A stretch of DNA of 64,000 bases from Azotobacter bryophylli (GTDB lineage Bacteria; Pseudomonadota; Gammaproteobacteria; Pseudomonadales; Pseudomonadaceae): the NCBI RefSeq assembly GCF_042643485.1, contig NZ_JBHRSJ010000012.1, positions 310,001 to 374,000 of the forward strand. The letters are read 5' to 3'. The notes below the pieces were generated by a model. That model worked only from the letters and a program-made list of their open reading frames with translations, was not told the origin of the DNA and searched no databases. Positions 10,001-17,784 of the stretch are shown in pieces (positions within the stretch are counted from its first letter, which is position 1; every line of letters begins with the position of its first letter). Both the position numbers and the translations under genes were made by a program.

Positions 10001-10051
10001 CCGCGCGCACCACGCAAGCCCCGCAAACCCGCGCCGGACAAGCCGGAGTAA
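7034..10051 (+). CDS. DUF3141 protein: PHA-synthase-like alpha/beta hydrolase with repetitive Pro/Ala tail
   Basis: A 1005-residue protein. Residues 1-770 are a DUF3141 region. Inside it an alpha/beta-hydrolase core shows GNCQAGW with Cys216 at the nucleophile elbow, YGDNITPP with Asp374 and IGHLGIF with His413, the same order and similar spacing as the Cys-Asp-His triad of class I/II PHA synthases. The elbow is GxCxAG rather than the usual GxCxGG. Residues 775-886 are eight 14-residue Pro/Ala/Glu repeats, and the last 40 residues are Lys/Arg/Pro/Ala-rich, like the DNA-binding tails of PhaF or AlgP. The ATG at 7034 is used because it has a GAGGG site; a TTG 30 bases upstream has none. Function is unproven: PHA or acyl-thioester chemistry is inferred. 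Confidence 0.85.
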   Translation: MSQEIFFAQQQASVTSFNNLIRHLGGLQKLQTQNLLSSLQQRNDESLEALRASRLRLPDANDWREYLIDAGQRSLLFWDALRQRGDNTLAYERAGFPFLLHFDYEVLLDGSTLSAPVNYSLLRIIPEPGQTTNESLPPVIVIDPRGGHGAGIGGFKEDSEIGESLRAGHPTYFIGFSHWPQPEQTLVDVAAAQAKFIETVIARHPKAGKPVVIGNCQAGWALMSLAAVRPELPGLVIIAGAPLSYWAGVDGRNPMRYSGGLLGGAWMTRLGSDLGNGRFDGAWLVSNFENLNPANTYWTKYYNLFAKVDSETPRFLDFERWWSSPVLFNSEEIEAIVDDLFIGNSLTGVNRRKGGQVDLRKIEAPVVVFCSYGDNITPPQQALDWIVDLYPTDLALHSSGRTIVYLEHASIGHLGIFVSGKVARREYHNLIGVIDAIQALPPGLFELIIDDVPRAGEGAEAYEVHFESRSIADIMREDDGREEEVEFAITDRVSDVNSTLYDLTVRPWLSRLIDEPAAELMRQTNPFRMQRVAWSSLNPALWWLPGTAELARRSRQPARTDNPLLAWQNLFASSIEHAWDTYRDIRDASQEWAFHSIFGWMGALLSGQLPHTARKANRQDPELLERLHECLPQGGPLEASLRILLLLANASGSLDKELLEGIVKDYRRRLSQEPGTPDIATLRKVARQQSLLVFAYPEESLRTLAHLLPDGASRQRVLAQIIPVVPEWHRSDGQLGKVWRELYQALGLPLPAFAQPLPAANDAAMAIEEEKASATEPEAPAQPEAKAAAEPEAPTQPEAKAVAEPEAPAQPEAKAAAEPKAPAQPEAKAAVEPEAPTQPEAKAAVEPEAPTQPEAKVAAEPEAPTQPEAQTVAAPEAPAQPETKAAAPEAPTQLELAAPAQPETKSQTEPAPAQPAVKAAAETAAVTQPEMQVVAEPQVESRAEPAAPEATAQAAAATPASPKKPAKPRVRVRAKAEPSATQSTAAPAKPRAPRKPRKPAPDKPE
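9356..9691 (+). repeat. Eight tandem 42-bp repeats encoding a 14-aa Pro/Ala/Glu unit
   Basis: Eight consecutive units of 42 bases encode variants of AEPEAPAQPEAKAA within the DUF3141 gene. Units five and six are almost identical at DNA level, a sign of recent duplication. The period keeps the frame, so copy number may vary without breaking the gene. Confidence 0.9.
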
Positions 10052-10059
10052 GAGGATGC

Positions 10060-10083
10060 CTCCCGTCCCAACAAGGACGGGAG
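10060..10083 (+). terminator. Hairpin between DUF3141 gene and moaA
   Basis: A perfect 9-bp stem (CTCCCGTCC and GGACGGGAG) with a 6-base loop sits 9 bases after the DUF3141 stop, between two convergent genes. No T tract follows on either strand, so it is a weak terminator candidate. Confidence 0.4.
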
Positions 10084-10105
10084 CCCCCGAGAATCGCCAG
10101 CGGCC

Positions 10106-11098
10106 TCAGCCGCCGCTGGCATTCATGAAGCGCAGCACCTGCACCTCGCCGTGCAGGGCGAATTCGTGGCGCTGCGGCTTGCGCAGCAGGGCCTTGCCGA
10201 TCGCCTCCAGCACCGGCCCGCCCTCGATCGGATGGCGGCGCAGCAGGCCGCGCAGGTCCAACGAGTGCTCATGGCCCAGGCACAGCAACAGGCGCCCTTC
10301 GGCGGTCAGGCGCACCCGGTTGCAGGTGGCGCAGAAGTTGTGGCTGTGCGGCGAGATGAAGCCGATGCGGGTCTGCCCGTGGTCGCGCAGGCGCACGTAA
10401 CGGGCCGGCCCGCCGCTCTGCTCGGCCGAGTCGAGCAGGGCGTAGCCGCGCTCGATCAGCGCCCGCACCTCGTCGCTGGAGCAGAACGCCTCGTCGCGGG
10501 AACGGCCGACCTCGCCCAGCGGCATCTCCTCGATGAAGCTGATGTCCAGGCCACGCTCGACGGCGAAACCGACCAGATCGAGCACCTCGTCGGCGTTGCG
10601 GCCCTTCATCACCACGGTGTTGAGCTTGATCCGCTCGAAGCCCGCCTGCTGCGCCGCCTCGATGCCGGCCAGCACCTGGGCGAGCTCTCCGGTGCGGGTG
10701 ATGGCGCGGAAACGCGCCGGGTCCAGGCTGTCCAGGCTGACGTTCAGCCGCTTCACCCCGGCCTCGGCCAGCGGCCGTGCCAGCCGCTCCAGCTGCGAGC
10801 CGTTGCTGGTCAGCACCAGCTCGCGCAGGCCGGGCAGCGCGGCGATGCGCCGGCACAGGCCGACGATGCCCTGGCGCACCAGCGGCTCGCCGCCGGTCAG
10901 GCGGATCTTCCTCACGCCCTGGCCGACGAACAGCGCGGCCAGGCGATAGAGCTCCTCCAAGGTCAGCACCTGCTGGCGCGGCAGGAAGGTCATCTGCTCG
11001 GCCATGCAGTAGACGCAGCGGAAATCGCAGCGGTCGGTCACCGACATCCGCAGGTAATCGATGGTGCGGCCGAAGCCGTCTTGCAGTGCACTGGCCAT
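10106..11098 (-). CDS. moaA: GTP 3',8-cyclase MoaA (molybdenum cofactor biosynthesis)
   Basis: A 330-residue radical SAM enzyme that starts molybdopterin synthesis by rearranging GTP. The N-terminal cluster motif CDFRCVYC (CxxxCxxC), the LTGGEPL motif, the second cluster CATCNRVRL with a further Cys 14 residues on, and the essential C-terminal Gly-Gly are all present. The ATG at 11098 gives the usual family length; in-frame sequence upstream overlaps fdhE and is not MoaA-like. It follows fdhE by 20 bases, so it is the last gene of the formate dehydrogenase operon. This places cofactor synthesis with the molybdoenzyme that needs it. Confidence 0.96.
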   Translation of the reverse strand: MASALQDGFGRTIDYLRMSVTDRCDFRCVYCMAEQMTFLPRQQVLTLEELYRLAALFVGQGVRKIRLTGGEPLVRQGIVGLCRRIAALPGLRELVLTSNGSQLERLARPLAEAGVKRLNVSLDSLDPARFRAITRTGELAQVLAGIEAAQQAGFERIKLNTVVMKGRNADEVLDLVGFAVERGLDISFIEEMPLGEVGRSRDEAFCSSDEVRALIERGYALLDSAEQSGGPARYVRLRDHGQTRIGFISPHSHNFCATCNRVRLTAEGRLLLCLGHEHSLDLRGLLRRHPIEGGPVLEAIGKALLRKPQRHEFALHGEVQVLRFMNASGG

Positions 11099-11118
11099 GA
11101 AGATTCTCGTCGAAGGCC

Positions 11119-12033
11119 TCAGCCGGGCAGCAGGAAGGGATTCACGCCGCTGCGGGCAAAGCCCTCGCGCTCCACCTCCGCATCCAGGGCCAACGAAGCC
11201 AGGTCGTCGGCGATCGCCTCCAGCTGCGCATCGCGCCCCAGGTAGAGGATCTTGAGGTAGCTGTGGCAGTCGCCGCAGCTTTCCGCCTTGATCGCCGCCC
11301 GCTCGCTGTCCAGCGACCAGTAATCCAGCTGGCCGGTCTGCTCGCAGTTGCTGCACTTGACCCGCACCAGATGCCAGCGGCTTTCGCACAGACTGCAGTG
11401 CAGGTAGCGCAGGCCGCCCTGGGCGTCGCCGAGAACCACGCTGGCCGCCGGCGCGCTGGCGCACACCGGGCAGAACTGGCGCTGCTCGCCGAGGCCGGCC
11501 TTGCCGCTGGCCGGCAGATGCGCCGCCAATTGCGTCCAGTACAGCGACAGCGCCGCCCAGAGGAACAGCGCGCGGCCGCTGCCGACCCGGGCGTAGTCGC
11601 CGGCCAGCAGGGCATCGGCGAGTATCTCCAGGCGGGAAGCATCGGTGCCGCGCAGATCCGCCAGGGTGCCCTGGACCAGCGGCGTCGAGCCTTCCAGCAG
11701 TTGTTCGAGCAAGCCCTGCAGCAGCTGTCGCCAGTAGGGATCGCGCGGCAGGTCGGTGCAGGCCAGAGGCGGCTGGTCGCCGCCCAGGCGCCCGGCCAGG
11801 CCGGCGGCCAGCATCAAGGGCAGCGGCCGGGTATCGAGCAGGTGCTGCTGGGCCTCGGCCACCCGGGCAGCGAAGTCCAGGTAGTCGGCCATGGCATGGC
11901 CGTCGGCCAACTGGCGCAGGCGCTCGGCGCGCCGTCGGTAGAGGCCGTCCAGTTTCGGCAGCAGCAGCGGCTCGATCCGGTCGACACCGCCGCCGGGCGT
12001 TTCCAGCGAGGTCAGCTTGATGCTGTTGCTCAT
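11119..12033 (-). CDS. fdhE: Formate dehydrogenase accessory protein FdhE
   Basis: A 304-residue cytoplasmic maturation factor for respiratory formate dehydrogenases. The C-terminal half holds four Cys pairs (CPVC, CSLC, CSNC, CGDC), the rubredoxin-like metal-binding part known in FdhE. The start ATG overlaps the stop of the cytochrome subunit gene by four bases (ATGA), showing translational coupling. Its position directly after the three structural genes fits its role in folding or export checking of the alpha-beta subunits. Confidence 0.95.
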   Translation of the reverse strand: MSNSIKLTSLETPGGGVDRIEPLLLPKLDGLYRRRAERLRQLADGHAMADYLDFAARVAEAQQHLLDTRPLPLMLAAGLAGRLGGDQPPLACTDLPRDPYWRQLLQGLLEQLLEGSTPLVQGTLADLRGTDASRLEILADALLAGDYARVGSGRALFLWAALSLYWTQLAAHLPASGKAGLGEQRQFCPVCASAPAASVVLGDAQGGLRYLHCSLCESRWHLVRVKCSNCEQTGQLDYWSLDSERAAIKAESCGDCHSYLKILYLGRDAQLEAIADDLASLALDAEVEREGFARSGVNPFLLPG

Positions 12034-12680
12034 TTGCTGCCACCGTCTCTGGTCGGCTTGCTGGCGATCTGGCGATACCAGCGCTCGTGGTGGGATCTGG
12101 CCCAGGCCCTGGACACGTAGCCGGTGACCATGCCGCCGATCGAGCCCTTGACCCAGAAGCCCATGTAGGCGTGACCGATGATCAGCAGGATCAGGCAGAT
12201 GCCGGCCAGCGAGTGCAACAGCATGCCCAGGCGCAGGACAGGGATCGGGAAGTACTCGGCGAAGTAGGCGCGCCAGATGGCGAGGCCGCTGATCAGCAGC
12301 AGCGTGATCAGCCCCATGATGCCCCAGAACAGCACCTTCTGCCCGGCGTTGTACTTGCCGACCTTCAGCGCCTTGTTGTGGCGGCCCAGCAGCACGTCCT
12401 TGACGTTGGCGAACCAGCTCAGGTCGTCGCGGTCCGGAATGTTGTACCTGACCAGGCGCACGAACAGGAACATCAGCGCCAGGAACACCGCTATGCCGAG
12501 AAACGGGTGGAGGATTCTCGCCAGTTGCGGCCCGCCCAGCACGCCGTTGAGCCAGTTCAGCGAGGGGAAGACCCAGGACAGCCCCGACAGCGCCGCCAGG
12601 AAGAAGCAGATCACCATGAACCAGTGACAGATGCGCTCGGAAAAGTGGGTGCGCAGGATCATTTCTTTCTTGCCGCTCAT
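12030..12680 (-). CDS. fdoI: Formate dehydrogenase gamma subunit, cytochrome b556
   Basis: A 216-residue integral membrane protein with four predicted helices (about residues 16-36, 55-75, 112-133 and 150-172). It carries His residues placed as in FdnI/FdoI for two haem b groups, for example near ERICHWFM, RILHPFLG, MLLHSLAG and IIGHAYMG. It takes electrons from the beta subunit and reduces quinone. The start overlaps the beta subunit stop by four bases. The E. coli isozyme names FdoI and FdnI cannot be told apart from sequence alone; P. aeruginosa annotation usually uses fdnI. Confidence 0.94.
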   Translation of the reverse strand: MSGKKEMILRTHFSERICHWFMVICFFLAALSGLSWVFPSLNWLNGVLGGPQLARILHPFLGIAVFLALMFLFVRLVRYNIPDRDDLSWFANVKDVLLGRHNKALKVGKYNAGQKVLFWGIMGLITLLLISGLAIWRAYFAEYFPIPVLRLGMLLHSLAGICLILLIIGHAYMGFWVKGSIGGMVTGYVSRAWARSHHERWYRQIASKPTRDGGSK

Positions 12681-13582
12681 GCCCGTTCCTCCAGCTCTTT
12701 CTCGTGGTCGTCGGCGTCTTCGTCGGCGGTCAGCGGCCCCACTCCCACGTAGTGGAAGAGGGTCCCGGCCAGGGTGGCCAGGAAGGCCGCCGCGGCCACC
12801 GGCTTCATCCAGCCCTTCCAGCCGCGCACCGCCGCGCTGATGCGCGGGTCCTTCGGCAGCTTGTGGTACAGCTCGGGCTTGTCGGCGTGCTGCAGCACGT
12901 ACATCACATGGGTGCCGCCGACGCCCTGCGGGTCGTAGAGGCCGGCGCCGGCGAAGCCGCGGCCCTTGAGTTCTTCGACGCGCTCGCCGGCGTAGTGCAG
13001 CATGTCTTCCTTGCTGCCGAAGCGGATGGCGCCGGTCGGGCAGGTCTTGGCGCAGGCCGGCTCCTGGCCCACCGCGACGCGGTCCGAACAGAGCGTGCAC
13101 TTGTAGGCCTTGTTGTCCTTCTTCGAAATCCGCGGCACGTCGAACGGGCAGCCGGCCACGCAGTAGCCGCAACCGATGCAGTGCTCGGACTGGAAGTCGA
13201 CGATGCCGTTGGCGTACTGCACGATCGCGCCCGGCTGCGGGCAGGCCTTGAGGCAGCCCGGGTCGGCGCAGTGCATGCAGCCGTCCTTGCGGATCAGCCA
13301 TTCCAGCCTGCCGGTTTCGTCGTTCTCGTACTCGTCGAAGCGCATCAGCGTCCAGGTGTCCGGCGACAGATCGCGCGGGTTGTCGTAGACGCCGTGGTTC
13401 TCGCCGACCTCGTCACGGATGTCGTTCCACTCGGAGCAGGCCACCTGGCAGGCCTTGCAGCCGATGCAGGTGGTCACGTCGATCAGCTTGGCCACTTCCG
13501 CCTTCTTGTCGCGGGCGTGGGGCGGCGGCGTCAGCGAGCTGGTGGCGGAGCGCTTGATGATGTCTTGGGATTGCATGGACAT
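12677..13582 (-). CDS. fdoH: Formate dehydrogenase iron-sulfur (beta) subunit
   Basis: A 301-residue electron-transfer subunit with four [4Fe-4S] motifs in order: CIGCKACQVAC, CMHCADPGC, CIGCGYCVAGC and CTLCSDRVAVGQEPAC with CAKTC. One C-terminal transmembrane helix (about residues 258-278) anchors it to the membrane. Length and motif order match FdnH/FdoH. It begins 12 bases after the alpha subunit stop and is translationally coupled to the cytochrome gene. Confidence 0.96.
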   Translation of the reverse strand: MSMQSQDIIKRSATSSLTPPPHARDKKAEVAKLIDVTTCIGCKACQVACSEWNDIRDEVGENHGVYDNPRDLSPDTWTLMRFDEYENDETGRLEWLIRKDGCMHCADPGCLKACPQPGAIVQYANGIVDFQSEHCIGCGYCVAGCPFDVPRISKKDNKAYKCTLCSDRVAVGQEPACAKTCPTGAIRFGSKEDMLHYAGERVEELKGRGFAGAGLYDPQGVGGTHVMYVLQHADKPELYHKLPKDPRISAAVRGWKGWMKPVAAAAFLATLAGTLFHYVGVGPLTADEDADDHEKELEERA

Positions 13583-13594
13583 GGGGTCGCTCCG

Positions 13595-16500
13595 TCACAC
13601 CTTTTCAACGTTCACGAGGAAGGCCTTGTATTCCGGCGTCTGGCTGTTGGCGTCGCCCACCCCCGGGGTCAGGGTATTGGCCAGGAAGCCCTTGCGCGTG
13701 GTGCCCTCGAAGCCCCAGTGACAGGGAATGCCGACCTGCTGGATTTCCTGACCGTCCACCTGGAGAGCCTTGATGCGCTTGGTGACCACCGCCTTGGCCT
13801 TGATGTAGCCGCGCTTGGTGGTGACCTTGACGATGTCGCCGGCGCGGATGCCCTTCTCCGCCGCCAGCTTCTCGCCGATCTCGACGAACTGCTCGGGCTG
13901 GATGATGGCGTTCAGCCGCGAATGCTTGGTCCAGTGGCGGAACAGCTCGGTGATCGAGTAGGTGGTCGCCACGTAGGGGAACTCGTCCCGCGAGCCCATG
14001 CGCGCGCGATCGCGCTCGTAGAGACGCACGGTCGGGTTCTGGCTGACCTTCGGATGCAGCGGGTTGGCCGCCAGGGGGGACTCGATCGGCTCGTAATGCT
14101 CGGGGAACGGCCCCTCGTTGAGGGCGCCGGTTGAGAACAGCCGGCCCAGACCCTCGGGCAGCATGATGAAGGGCGCGGTGGCGCTGCCCGGCGGCACGCT
14201 GGCGCCGAAGTCGGCGACGTCGCAGCCGACCCAGCGGCTGCCGTTCCACTCGAGGATGCGCCGCGCCGGGTCCCAGGGCTGGCCCTGCGGGTCGGCCGAG
14301 GCCCGGTTGTAGAGGATGCGCCGGTTCTGCGGCCAGGCGAAGGCCCAGCCCGGGGTGCAGCCGAGGCCGGTGTCGGCGTTGTCGCGACGGGCCATCTGGT
14401 TGCCGGCCTCGGTCCAGGAGCCGGCGAACACCCAGCAGTAGCTGGATGTGCTGCCGTCGTCGCGCAGCAGGGAGAAGTCGCCGAGCAGTTCGCCCTTGCG
14501 CGCCACCAGCTTGCCGCCGTCGTCGTAGAGATCGGCCAGGGCGTAGCCGTTGGCGCGCTTGGCCACCTCCTCCGGCTCCGGATCGAGCGGCCGCCGGAAG
14601 TTCCAGTTGAGGTTGAGGATCGGCTCGGGGCAGACGCCGCCCTCGCGCTGGTACAGCTCGCGGACCTTCATGAACAGGTGGCCGATGATCTTGCCGTCGT
14701 GCCAGGCCTCTCCCGGCGGCTCGGCCCCGGCGTAGTGCCATTGCAGCCAGCGGCCGGAGTTGACGATGGCGCCGTTCTCCTCGGCGAAGCAGGAGGACGG
14801 CAGGCGGAAGACTTCCGTCCGGATCTTCGCGGGATCGACGTCGTTGGGCTCGCCGTGGTTCTGCCAGAAGGTGGAGGTTTCGGTGGCCAGCGGGTCGATC
14901 ACCACCATCCACTTCAGCCTGGACAGGGCCTCGACGCCCTTGTTCTTGTCCGGCATGGCGGCGAGCGGGTTGAAGCCCTGGACGATGTAACCGTTGATCC
15001 TGCCCTCGGTCATCAGGTCCTGGACGGCGAGCATGTCGTACGGGCGGTCCCATTTCGGCAGCCAGTCGAAACCCCAGCCGTTCTCGCGGGTGGCCTTGTC
15101 GCCCCAGAGATCCTTCATCAGGCTGACGAAGAACTTCGGCGTGTTCTTGTAGTAGTTGATCTGCTCGGGCAGCAGCGCCTTGGGCGTGCTCTGCGCCAGA
15201 TAGGTCGCGAGGTCCGTCTGCTGGTCGGTGGGCAGGTTCATGTAGCCCGGCAGGCGGGTCGAGAGCAGGCCCAAGTCGGTGTAGCCCTGGATGTTGGAAT
15301 GGCCGCGCAGGGCATTGATGCCGCCGCCGCTCATGCCGATGTTGCCCAGGAGCAGCTGGATCATGGCGGCGCCGCGGATCATCTGCGCGCCGCTGGTGTG
15401 CTGGGTCCAGCCCAGGGCGTAGAGGAAGGTGGCGGTCCGGTCCGGTGCGCTGGTCTCGCCGAGGATGCGGCAGATTTCCAGGAAGTCGTCCTTGGGCGTG
15501 CCGCAGATCTGCGTGACCCTCTCGGGGGTGTAGCGGCTGACGTGCTGCTTCAGCAACTGGAACACGCAGCGCGGGTGCGTCAGGGACAGGTCGCGCTTGG
15601 CGAAACCGTCGCCGTCCAGCTCGTAGGTCCAGGAGCTCTTGTCGTACTTCCTGGCGGCCTCGTCGTAGCCGCTGAACAGACCCTCGTCGAAGCCGAAATC
15701 CTCACGCACGATCAGGCTGGCGTTGGTGTAGTGCCTGACGTACTCGTGCTGGATCTTGTCGTTGCTCAGCAGATAGTTGACCACCCCCATCAGGAAGGCC
15801 ACGTCGGAGCCGGCGCGGATCGGCGAGTACAGGTCGGCCACCGCGGCGCTGCGGTTGAAGCGCGGGTCGACCACGATCAGCTTGGCGCCGTTGCGCACCT
15901 TGGCCTCGATCGCCCACTTGAAGCCGACCGGGTGGGCCTCGGCGGGGTTGCCGCCCATCACCAGCACCACGTTGGCGTTCTTGATGTCGACCCAGTTGTT
16001 GGTCATGGCGCCGCGGCCGAAGCTCGGCGCCAGGGCCGACACGGTCGGGCCGTGGCACAGGCGGGCCTGGCAGTCCAGACCGACGATCCCCAGGGCGCGG
16101 GCGAAATAGAAGTCGAGGATGCCGGTTTCGTTGGAGGCGGCGGAGGAGGCCAGCATGGCGGTGGACAGCCAGCGATTGACGGTCACGCCCTTCTCGTTCT
16201 TCTCGATGAAGTTGGCGTCGCGGTCGTCCTTGATCAGCCGGGCGATGCGCTCGATGGCCTCTTCCCAACTGATTCGCTGCCACTTGTCGGAACCCGGGGC
16301 GCGGTATTCCGGGTACTTCAGGCGCTGGTCGCTGTGAATGTAGTCGAGCAGTCCGGCGCCCTTGGGGCACAGCGAGCCGCGGCTGACCGGATGGTCCGGG
16401 TCGCCCTCGATGTGGAAGATGCTCGACTTGGCGTTCTTCGCCCCGTCGCCGAGGCTGTACATCAGAATCCCGCAGCCCACCGAGCAGTAGGTGCAATTGT

Positions 16501-16645
16501 TGCGGGTTTCCCTCGCGCGCAGCAGCTTGTACTGGCGCGGCTGGGTGGCGTTGGCGATGGCGGGAGCGAAACCGAGGGTTGCAGCGGTCGCACCGGCCGC
16601 TCCGACAGTACATAGCTTGAAGAACTGTCTTCTGCCGAGTTCCAT
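13595..16645 (-). CDS. fdoG: Formate dehydrogenase alpha subunit, Cys (non-seleno) form
   Basis: A 1016-residue molybdenum bis-MGD catalytic subunit, exported by the Tat system (MELGRRQFFKL has the twin arginine). The N-terminal [4Fe-4S] motif CTYCSVGCGIL is present. At the catalytic site the sequence is ARLCHGPTV: residue 197 is Cys, encoded by TGC at 16055-16057, where E. coli FdnG/FdoG has UGA-encoded selenocysteine (position 196). The rest aligns along the full length with FdnG as I recall it, so the gene is intact and needs no selenocysteine machinery. The ATG at 16645 gives the Tat signal directly. It begins 91 bases after fdhD on the same strand. Confidence 0.96.
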   Translation of the reverse strand: MELGRRQFFKLCTVGAAGATAATLGFAPAIANATQPRQYKLLRARETRNNCTYCSVGCGILMYSLGDGAKNAKSSIFHIEGDPDHPVSRGSLCPKGAGLLDYIHSDQRLKYPEYRAPGSDKWQRISWEEAIERIARLIKDDRDANFIEKNEKGVTVNRWLSTAMLASSAASNETGILDFYFARALGIVGLDCQARLCHGPTVSALAPSFGRGAMTNNWVDIKNANVVLVMGGNPAEAHPVGFKWAIEAKVRNGAKLIVVDPRFNRSAAVADLYSPIRAGSDVAFLMGVVNYLLSNDKIQHEYVRHYTNASLIVREDFGFDEGLFSGYDEAARKYDKSSWTYELDGDGFAKRDLSLTHPRCVFQLLKQHVSRYTPERVTQICGTPKDDFLEICRILGETSAPDRTATFLYALGWTQHTSGAQMIRGAAMIQLLLGNIGMSGGGINALRGHSNIQGYTDLGLLSTRLPGYMNLPTDQQTDLATYLAQSTPKALLPEQINYYKNTPKFFVSLMKDLWGDKATRENGWGFDWLPKWDRPYDMLAVQDLMTEGRINGYIVQGFNPLAAMPDKNKGVEALSRLKWMVVIDPLATETSTFWQNHGEPNDVDPAKIRTEVFRLPSSCFAEENGAIVNSGRWLQWHYAGAEPPGEAWHDGKIIGHLFMKVRELYQREGGVCPEPILNLNWNFRRPLDPEPEEVAKRANGYALADLYDDGGKLVARKGELLGDFSLLRDDGSTSSYCWVFAGSWTEAGNQMARRDNADTGLGCTPGWAFAWPQNRRILYNRASADPQGQPWDPARRILEWNGSRWVGCDVADFGASVPPGSATAPFIMLPEGLGRLFSTGALNEGPFPEHYEPIESPLAANPLHPKVSQNPTVRLYERDRARMGSRDEFPYVATTYSITELFRHWTKHSRLNAIIQPEQFVEIGEKLAAEKGIRAGDIVKVTTKRGYIKAKAVVTKRIKALQVDGQEIQQVGIPCHWGFEGTTRKGFLANTLTPGVGDANSQTPEYKAFLVNVEKV

Positions 16646-16736
16646 GACTATCTCCTGAACAGGCGCATGACGGCATGCGCATAGGTACACCGATCCCCGG
16701 CTTCACGGCGGCCGGGAACGCTCCGCACGCGTGGAT

Positions 16737-17648
16737 TCATGCTTCGGCGGGGGCTGGGCTGTAGACCCGGGGCGGGCTGTGATGGGGCAAATGGATCAGA
16801 TTGAGGCGGTGCCGGCGCGCCCAGTCCACGGTGAGCGAAGTGGGAGCCGACAGGCTGACCAGCGTGCCGATGCCGGCGCGCACCGCCTTGTGCAGCAGCT
16901 CCAGCCCGCAGCGGCTGGTGACCGCGGCGAAGCCGCGGCTGCCGTCCAGGCCTTCGCCCAGCAGCGCGCCGATCAGCTTGTCCAGTGCGTTGTGCCGGCC
17001 GATGTCCTCGCGGCACAGGCGGATCGTGCCGGTTTCGTCGACGAATACCGCGGCATGCAGGGCACCGCTGTGGCGCGCCAGGCGCTGAGCCTGGGCGATG
17101 CGTTCGCGCAGTTGGTACAGGTGAGCCGCCGGCGGCAGCGGGACGGGTTCGAGCACCGCCAGTTGCGGCAGGGCCTGCTCCAGGGCGGCGACGCCGCAGA
17201 CCCCGCAGCCGCTGGAGCCGGCCAGTTGGCGGCGTTCCTCCTTGAGCCGCCAGAAGGCGCGACTGGCGATCTGCACCTCGGCCTGCCAGGCATCGCCGGC
17301 CTGGATGAGCCGGAGATCGTAGACATCATCGATCCCGTCGATGATGCCGGCACTCAGGCTGAAACCGACTGCGAAGTCTTCCAGCGCCTCGGGCGAGACC
17401 ATCATCACCGCATGGCCGATACCGTTGTAGCTGATGGCCAGCGCACATTCGGCGGCCAGCGCGGTTTCCACGGCCGGCCCGGCAACGGCGAGCTCGCGGT
17501 ACCGGTAGTCGCAGGTGGCGGCGCTGCGCTCCGCCCCATCGTGACCCGGTCCCTCGTGGCCCGGTCGAGCGTGCCCCGGTCTGTCGCGACCCGGTCTCTC
17601 GTGACCCGATCGAGCGGGGTCCTCATGGGGGCTGAAGCGATGGGACAT
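16737..17648 (-). CDS. fdhD: Formate dehydrogenase accessory sulfurtransferase FdhD
   Basis: A 303-residue protein needed to sulfurate the molybdenum cofactor before it enters formate dehydrogenase. The core has SYNGIGHAVMM, the catalytic Cys loop GCGVCG and the EDIGRHNALDKLIG region typical of FdhD. The ATG at 17648 is chosen; more upstream in-frame sequence lacks family features. Residues about 8-30 are an unusual low-complexity stretch of Arg-Pro-Gly-His/Asp repeats, encoded by five 15-bp units, that is not part of the core. It is first of the formate dehydrogenase genes and is followed by fdoG. Confidence 0.93.
   Translation of the reverse strand: MSHRFSPHEDPARSGHERPGRDRPGHARPGHEGPGHDGAERSAATCDYRYRELAVAGPAVETALAAECALAISYNGIGHAVMMVSPEALEDFAVGFSLSAGIIDGIDDVYDLRLIQAGDAWQAEVQIASRAFWRLKEERRQLAGSSGCGVCGVAALEQALPQLAVLEPVPLPPAAHLYQLRERIAQAQRLARHSGALHAAVFVDETGTIRLCREDIGRHNALDKLIGALLGEGLDGSRGFAAVTSRCGLELLHKAVRAGIGTLVSLSAPTSLTVDWARRHRLNLIHLPHHSPPRVYSPAPAEA
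17541..17615 (-). repeat. Five tandem 15-bp repeats in the 5' part of fdhD
   Basis: Five imperfect 15-base units around GTGACCCGGTCCCTC lie end to end and encode the Arg/Pro/Gly/His-rich N terminus of FdhD. The unit is a multiple of three, so changes in number stay in frame. Confidence 0.8.
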
Positions 17649-17784
17649 GAGCGGAACACTCACTGCGACGGTTCGACGCTGAAAAGTGTAGGCCGATGAA
17701 AGCGAAGCGACTAATCGATAGTGGCAATTCTGCAATCGATGCCATCTATCAAACGCCTTGAACCGCGTCCCCTGTAGGCATCGG

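Noticed and set aside
10106..12043. A single fused gene covering moaA and the upstream region
   Set aside because: The frame stays open by chance over fdhE; MoaA similarity starts only at the ATG at 11098.
14678..16615. A 645-codon plus-strand open frame opposite fdoG
   Set aside because: It mirrors a full-length formate dehydrogenase gene and has no recognisable features.
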